DNA from: Amnibacterium endophyticum
GTDB taxonomy: Bacteria; Actinomycetota; Actinomycetes; Actinomycetales; Microbacteriaceae
Length of the DNA: 64,000 nt
Reading direction: 5' to 3'
Assembly (NCBI RefSeq): GCF_042680685.1
Contig: NZ_JBHUEA010000007.1
Span: 65,991 to 129,990, forward strand
The translations under genes and the position numbers were made by a program. A model generated the notes under the pieces. It made no database searches. It saw only the letters and a list, made by a program, of their open reading frames with translations, and was not told the DNA's origin. Position 1 is the first letter of the stretch. Every line of letters begins with the position of its first letter. Of this stretch, positions 60,201-64,000 are shown one piece after another.

Positions 60201-61025
60201 TCAGGCCGCCGCTTCGGCCGGGGCGCCCTTCGCCTTCGCGCCGCCCTTCGCCGCACCCTTGGCCGCCGCCTTCGGGCGGTCGCCGACGGGCAGCATCGCC
60301 GTGAGCTTGTCGTTCAGCGCACGCGGCTGCACGCCCTCCTGGATCGCGAGGACGCCCTCGGTCAGCACCGTGAGGCGCTCCGACTGCAGGTCGGTCATCT
60401 TGCCGATGCGGCCGCCGATCGGCAGCCAGATCAGGTTCGCCGACAGGACGCCCCACAGGGTCGCGACGAACGCGGCGGCGATGGAGTGGCCGAGGCTGGA
60501 CGGGTCGTCGAGGTTCTCGAGCACGTGCGTCAGCGAGACGACCGTGCCGAGGATGCCGACGGTCGGCGCGTAGCCGCCGAGCGCCGCGTAGAACTTCGCC
60601 GCGGACCGGCCGCCCTTCTCCGCGGCTGCGGCCTCGTCCTCGAGCAGGGTGCGGAGGTCGTCCGGGTCCATGCCGTCGGCGACGTTCTGCAGCGCCGTCT
60701 TCAGGAACGGGTCCTTGATCTCGGCCGCCTTCGCCTCGAGGGCGAGCAGGCCGTCCTTCCGCGCGAGCTCCGCGAGCTCGACGAGCTGCGCGACGTCCTT
60801 GCCCGGCTTCAGGTTCTTGTAGAGCATCGCCTTCGGGATCATCGCGAGGGACGCGATGGAGTCCGGCAGCGTGGTCGACGCGATGGCCGCGCCGATCGCC
60901 CCGCCGAAGACGAGGATCATCGGCGCCGGCAGGATGAGGCTCATCGGGTTCGCGCCCTCCATGAGGGCCATCACGATGAGCGCGCCGATGGCGACGACGA
61001 TGCCGCCGAGGGTCGCCGGATCCAT
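60201..61025 (-). CDS. motA: Flagellar motor stator protein MotA
   Basis: 274 residues with four transmembrane segments; GGYAPTVGILGTVVSLTHVL and PSSLGHSIAAAFVATLWGVL are the MotA signatures. The C-terminus is an Ala/Lys/Gly-rich tail. ATG overlaps the flbD stop (TGATG). Confidence 0.97.
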   Translation of the reverse strand: MDPATLGGIVVAIGALIVMALMEGANPMSLILPAPMILVFGGAIGAAIASTTLPDSIASLAMIPKAMLYKNLKPGKDVAQLVELAELARKDGLLALEAKAAEIKDPFLKTALQNVADGMDPDDLRTLLEDEAAAAEKGGRSAAKFYAALGGYAPTVGILGTVVSLTHVLENLDDPSSLGHSIAAAFVATLWGVLSANLIWLPIGGRIGKMTDLQSERLTVLTEGVLAIQEGVQPRALNDKLTAMLPVGDRPKAAAKGAAKGGAKAKGAPAEAAA

Positions 61026-61324
61026 CAGATCCTGCCGATCGGGCGGGTCGGAGCCTTGGCGCCGTCGACCACGCCGAAACGGCGCGTTCCCCTCGACGGC
61101 GCAGGAACGGCGGCTGGAGCGTCGAAGTGCATCGAGTGCGCGAGCGCGATGACGCGCGCACGGTAGTGCGCGATCTCGTCGATGACCTCGTCGACCGTCT
61201 CGGTCACGATGAACGTGGTCCCGTCGACGAGCACGACCGACGTGTCCGGCGACTCCTGGATCCGTTCGACCAGATCCGGATTCACGGCGAACGTCGTGCC
61301 GTTCAGGCGCGTCAGCTGAATCAC
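61025..61324 (-). CDS. flbD: Flagellar FlbD-family protein
   Basis: 99 residues. MIQLTRLNGTTFAVNPDLVE and DGTTFIVTETVDEVIDEI match the FlbD family, usually 60-80 residues. A basic tail of about 30 residues is added. The GTG at 61324 is chosen since family members start M-I-x-L-T-R-L-N-G and GGGGGAAG precedes it; an ATG four codons upstream also exists. Confidence 0.9.
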   Translation of the reverse strand: MIQLTRLNGTTFAVNPDLVERIQESPDTSVVLVDGTTFIVTETVDEVIDEIAHYRARVIALAHSMHFDAPAAVPAPSRGTRRFGVVDGAKAPTRPIGRI

Positions 61325-61391
61325 GTCTTCCCCCATCCGTGGGACCGGCACGGCGCCATCCGTGGCACCGCTTCCGCCGTCAGGAACGACA

Positions 61392-61426
61392 ATCGGCCGC
61401 CGACGGTGTCCCGTCAGGCGGCCGAT
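61392..61426 (-). terminator. Hairpin between flgE and flbD
   Basis: Ten-base perfect arms ATCGGCCGCC and GGCGGCCGAT around a 15-base loop in the 182-base flgE-flbD spacer. Together with the adjacent TAGGCAG repeat it may end or attenuate the flgE transcript. Confidence 0.5.
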
Positions 61427-61446
61427 GTCCCCACTTCGCGGCGGGG

Positions 61447-61501
61447 TTTCATCTCGTAGGCAGATCTCGCGATTCGGTCCAGATCTGCCTACGAAATGAA
61501 A
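61447..61501. repeat. TAGGCAG inverted repeat, copy 2
   Basis: Twenty-one-base arms at 61447-61467 and 61481-61501 (cores CGTAGGCAGATCT and AGATCTGCCTACG, flanked by TTTCAT / ATGAAA) with one mismatch and a 13-base loop, 5 bases after the flgE stop. It is the same family as 20702-20738 and is placed like a terminator. Confidence 0.85.
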
Positions 61502-61506
61502 CGGGA

Positions 61507-62697
61507 TCAGCGCTTCAGCTGGGTGAGCTCCTGCAGGATCTCGTCCGAGGTGGTGATGATGCGGGCGTTCGCCTGGAAGCCGCGCTGCGCGACGATCAGG
61601 TTCGTGAACTCCTGGCTGAGGTCGACGTTCGACGCCTCGAGCGCGCCCGCCGTGATCGCGCCGAAGCCGTCGCTGCCGGCGACGCCGAACTTCGGGGCGC
61701 CGGAGTTGATCGACTCGGTGAACGAGGTGCTGCCCGCCTTCTCGAGGCCGTTCGGGTTCTGGAACGTCGAGAGGGCGAGGCGGGCGAGCGGCACCGTGTC
61801 GCCGTTCGAGAACGTCCCGGTCAGCGTGCCGTCCGCGCCCATCGTGTAGCTGAGCAGCGTGCCCGCCTGGTTGCCGTTCTGGTCCGCGAAGGTCGCCGTG
61901 TTGAGCCCCGCGTAGCCGGACATGCCGCTGAAGTCGAGCGTGATGCCGTCCCCCGTGGTCTTCACCGAGTCCGAGCCGGTCGCGAGCTTGCCGTTGACGA
62001 AGGTCAGCGTGCCCGTCGCCGCCGCCGTGGCGCCGTCGTCGTCGGAGGCCACGTAGTCGTAGGCGCCAGCGGTGGTCGCCGAGGGCGTGAACTTCACCGT
62101 CAGCGTCTTGGTCGACCCGTCGGCCGCGTAGACCGGGATGTCGCGGCTGAAGGCGGCGGTGCCGTCGACCGGGATGTTGCCGGTGAGCGTCGCCTTCGTC
62201 GTCTGCGTCGCCTTGGTGACGCCGGCGGAGTTCAGCGTGATCGGCCCCGGCGTCAGGCCGGGGTTCACCTGGCCGTCGACCGCGGTCCAGCCCTGCACGA
62301 GCGCGCCGCCGGCGGTCGCGAGCCGGCCCTCGGAGTCGAAGTGGAACGAGCCGTTGCGGGTGTACAGCGTCTGCGAGCCGATCTTCGTCGTGAAGTAGCC
62401 GTCGCCCGAGATCATCGTGTCGAGGTTGCTGCCCGTCGACTGCTGCGAGCCCTGCGTCAGCGCCATCGACACGTCCGCGACGCGGACGCCGAGGCCGATC
62501 TGGCTCGGGTTGGTACCGGCCTTGTACGACTGCGCGAGGCCCGCTGACTGCAGGGTCTGGCTCAGGGTGTCCTCGAAGTGCACGGCGGACGACTTGAAGC
62601 CGACCGTGTTCACGTTCGCGATGTTGTTCGAGGTGACGTCGAGCATCGTCTGCTCGGCGCGGAGGCCGGAGATGCCGGCGTAGAGGGAGCGGAGCAT
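61507..62697 (-). CDS. flgE: Flagellar hook protein FlgE
   Basis: 396 residues. The N-terminal rod-like motif MLRSLYAGISGLRAEQTMLD, then TSNNIANVNTVGFKSS, ISGDGYF near 100 and the C-terminal coiled region SNVDLSQEFTNLIVAQRGFQ are typical of FlgE. It follows flgD, its capping protein. Confidence 0.96.
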   Translation of the reverse strand: MLRSLYAGISGLRAEQTMLDVTSNNIANVNTVGFKSSAVHFEDTLSQTLQSAGLAQSYKAGTNPSQIGLGVRVADVSMALTQGSQQSTGSNLDTMISGDGYFTTKIGSQTLYTRNGSFHFDSEGRLATAGGALVQGWTAVDGQVNPGLTPGPITLNSAGVTKATQTTKATLTGNIPVDGTAAFSRDIPVYAADGSTKTLTVKFTPSATTAGAYDYVASDDDGATAAATGTLTFVNGKLATGSDSVKTTGDGITLDFSGMSGYAGLNTATFADQNGNQAGTLLSYTMGADGTLTGTFSNGDTVPLARLALSTFQNPNGLEKAGSTSFTESINSGAPKFGVAGSDGFGAITAGALEASNVDLSQEFTNLIVAQRGFQANARIITTSDEILQELTQLKR

Positions 62698-62826
62698 GCG
62701 TGGTGTCCTGTTCGGAACGGCGCGGTGCGAGCGGTCGCTCGATCGCGGTGCTGGGGCCGTCCTGGCCGGGAGTTCGCCGTCATGGCTCGTGTTCGGTTGT
62801 GGGGTCGCCGCGGAACGCGGCGGGTC

Positions 62827-63249
62827 TTACGCGGCGGAGATCGTCGTGACCGCGCTGAGGGCGACCGTCTGGTCGCCGACCTTCAGCTGCGGCCCGTTCG
62901 TGCTGTCGAAGGTGACCGAGGTCACCTTCCCGGACTGCGTCGCGCCGTCCGCTCCGGTCCAGGTCACCTGCTCGCCGATGACGTTCGCCGCGGAGGTGCG
63001 CTGCTGCAGCGAGTAGGTGTCCGAGGTGGTCTGCGTCAGCTTCGTCAGCTGCTCCATGGAGGCGAGCTGACTGGTCTGCGCGATCATCTGCGTCGAGTCC
63101 ATGGGGCTCGACGGGTCCTGGTTCGCCAGCTGCGTGGTGAGCAGCTTGAGGAAGAGCTCGCTGTTGTACTGCTGCGAGGTGGGACGCGTGCTCGCGCCGA
63201 CCTGCAGCGAGGTGCCCTGCGGTGCGGCGGGCGCGATCGTGTTCGTCAT
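62827..63249 (-). CDS. flgD: Flagellar hook capping protein FlgD
   Basis: 140 residues. The conserved segment LFLKLLTTQLANQDPSSPMD and MIAQTSQLASMEQL identify FlgD. The C-terminal part (IGEQVTWTGADGATQSGKVT) is shorter than in E. coli, lacking the full tudor/Fn3 domains, as in many Gram-positive forms. Confidence 0.94.
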   Translation of the reverse strand: MTNTIAPAAPQGTSLQVGASTRPTSQQYNSELFLKLLTTQLANQDPSSPMDSTQMIAQTSQLASMEQLTKLTQTTSDTYSLQQRTSAANVIGEQVTWTGADGATQSGKVTSVTFDSTNGPQLKVGDQTVALSAVTTISAA

Positions 63250-63265
63250 CGCGGTGCTCCTTCGA

Positions 63266-64000
63266 TCAGGCCAGCACGTCGAGCAGGGCGGTGCTCGACC
63301 GGACGGGACGGGGGGCGGACGGGGTCGCGGCGGTCTCACGCGCGGCGGCGCCCTGCGGCTGCCAGGTCGGCCGGGCCTCGCGGCCGCCGCCGCTCGCGCC
63401 GAGGTCGCGCTGCCCCTGCGGCTGCTGCTGCGGGGCGTCGCCGGTGCCGAGCGACAGCGTGGTGCTCGTGCCGGCGGCGTCCGCGCCGGGGTCGCGGCGC
63501 AGGTCGCTGAGCATCGACTTCAGGGCGTCGCGCCCGTCGGCGTTGGGCGCGAACAGCTGCACGTCGAGGTCGCCGTGCGCCACGTGGGCGTGCACGGTGA
63601 CCGGGCCGAGGTTCTCCGGCGTCACCTTGACGATGACGACGTGCTCGCCGTCCGGCGCGGATTGCAGCAGCACGATCGGCTCTGCCAGCTGCTGCGGCAG
63701 CGTCGGCGTCGCGGGCGGCGCCGACGGTGCGGCGGGAGCGACGGATGCCGCGGGCTGCGCACCGACCGCGCTCGACAGCGCCGCGGTGAAGGGCTGCGTC
63801 TGGGCGCCGTCGGCGGCCGGCGCGGTGGAGGAGCCGGCGGCGTCGGGGGCGGCCGTTCGCGGCGTTGAAGCCGCCGCGGAGGCCTGCGCCGCGCCGACGA
63901 CCACGGGCTGCACGGCGGCCGCCGGAGCTCCGGGCGCCGCGTCCTGTCGAGCGGGAGCCGCCGGAGGAGCGGGGGCAGGCGCGACGGTCGCGGCGGCGAG
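63266..64000 (-). CDS. fliK: Flagellar hook-length control protein FliK, C-terminal part
   Basis: The frame is open to the right edge of the window, so the N-terminus is missing. An Ala/Pro-rich linker is followed by the Flg_hook domain (VIVKVTPENLGPVTVHAHVA, VQLFAPNADGRDALKSMLSD), which interacts with FlhB, and a Gln/Gly-rich C-terminus. It lies 16 bases upstream of flgD, the usual neighbour. Confidence 0.85.
   Translation of the reverse strand, partial: LAAATVAPAPAPPAAPARQDAAPGAPAAAVQPVVVGAAQASAAASTPRTAAPDAAGSSTAPAADGAQTQPFTAALSSAVGAQPAASVAPAAPSAPPATPTLPQQLAEPIVLLQSAPDGEHVVIVKVTPENLGPVTVHAHVAHGDLDVQLFAPNADGRDALKSMLSDLRRDPGADAAGTSTTLSLGTGDAPQQQPQGQRDLGASGGGREARPTWQPQGAAARETAATPSAPRPVRSSTALLDVLA

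Overview
The window is high-GC DNA typical of an actinobacterium. The ribosomal protein forms, GTG-rich starts, Gram-positive type IV pilus genes without secretin or PilP, and intergenic inverted repeats of the GGTCGAG / CTCGAGACCACC type together suggest the family Microbacteriaceae. The genus cannot be fixed from sequence alone. The organism should be motile: it carries a flagellar export and motor cluster and a full type IV pilus locus.

Region 1 (1-12 kb, all minus strand) is the S10/spc ribosomal operon, reading leftwards rpsJ-rplCDWB-rpsS-rplV-rpsC-rplP-rpmC-rpsQ-rplNXE-rpsH-rplFR-rpsE-rpmD-rplO-secY-adk, then infA and rpmJ. rpsN is missing from its usual place between rplE and rpsH. A promoter and a leader of about 320 nt precede rpsJ. 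Region 2 (12.3-20.7 kb) separates the S10 and str operons. It holds accessory genes: an AbiEi-like protein framed by two copies of a symmetric repeat, an aldehyde dehydrogenase, an adenine/adenosine deaminase, topoisomerase IB, a MarR regulator divergent from an oxidoreductase, and a MurE-like ligase. Region 3 (20.8-25.7 kb) is the str operon rpsL-rpsG-fusA-tuf, with a highly structured fusA-tuf spacer.

Region 4 (25.7-41.7 kb, minus strand) is a complete Gram-positive type IV pilus locus: pilB-pilT-pilC-second pilin, major pilin, pilV/pilW/pilX-like minor pilins, prepilin peptidase and pilM-pilN-pilO. It ends in a translationally coupled subtilisin-like protease and two membrane proteins. Hairpins after each pilin gene and a strong promoter region before the major pilin would set pilin dosage.

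Region 5 (41.7-45 kb) has two tandem paralogous proline-iminopeptidase-like hydrolases and a convergent TetR regulator. Region 6 (45-64 kb, mostly minus strand) is the flagellar cluster: fliK(partial)-flgD-flgE-flbD-motA-motB-fliM-fliN-fliO-fliP-fliQ-fliR-flhB, then flhA, an FlhF-like protein without a P-loop, an SGNH-GAF-SGNH protein and csrA. A plus-strand MFS transporter and a frameshifted glycosyltransferase sit between flhB and flhA. Unusual points are the octapeptide Ser/His tail of MotB, a FliM without the N-terminal CheY-binding segment, no fliL, and several families of perfect inverted repeats in the spacers.
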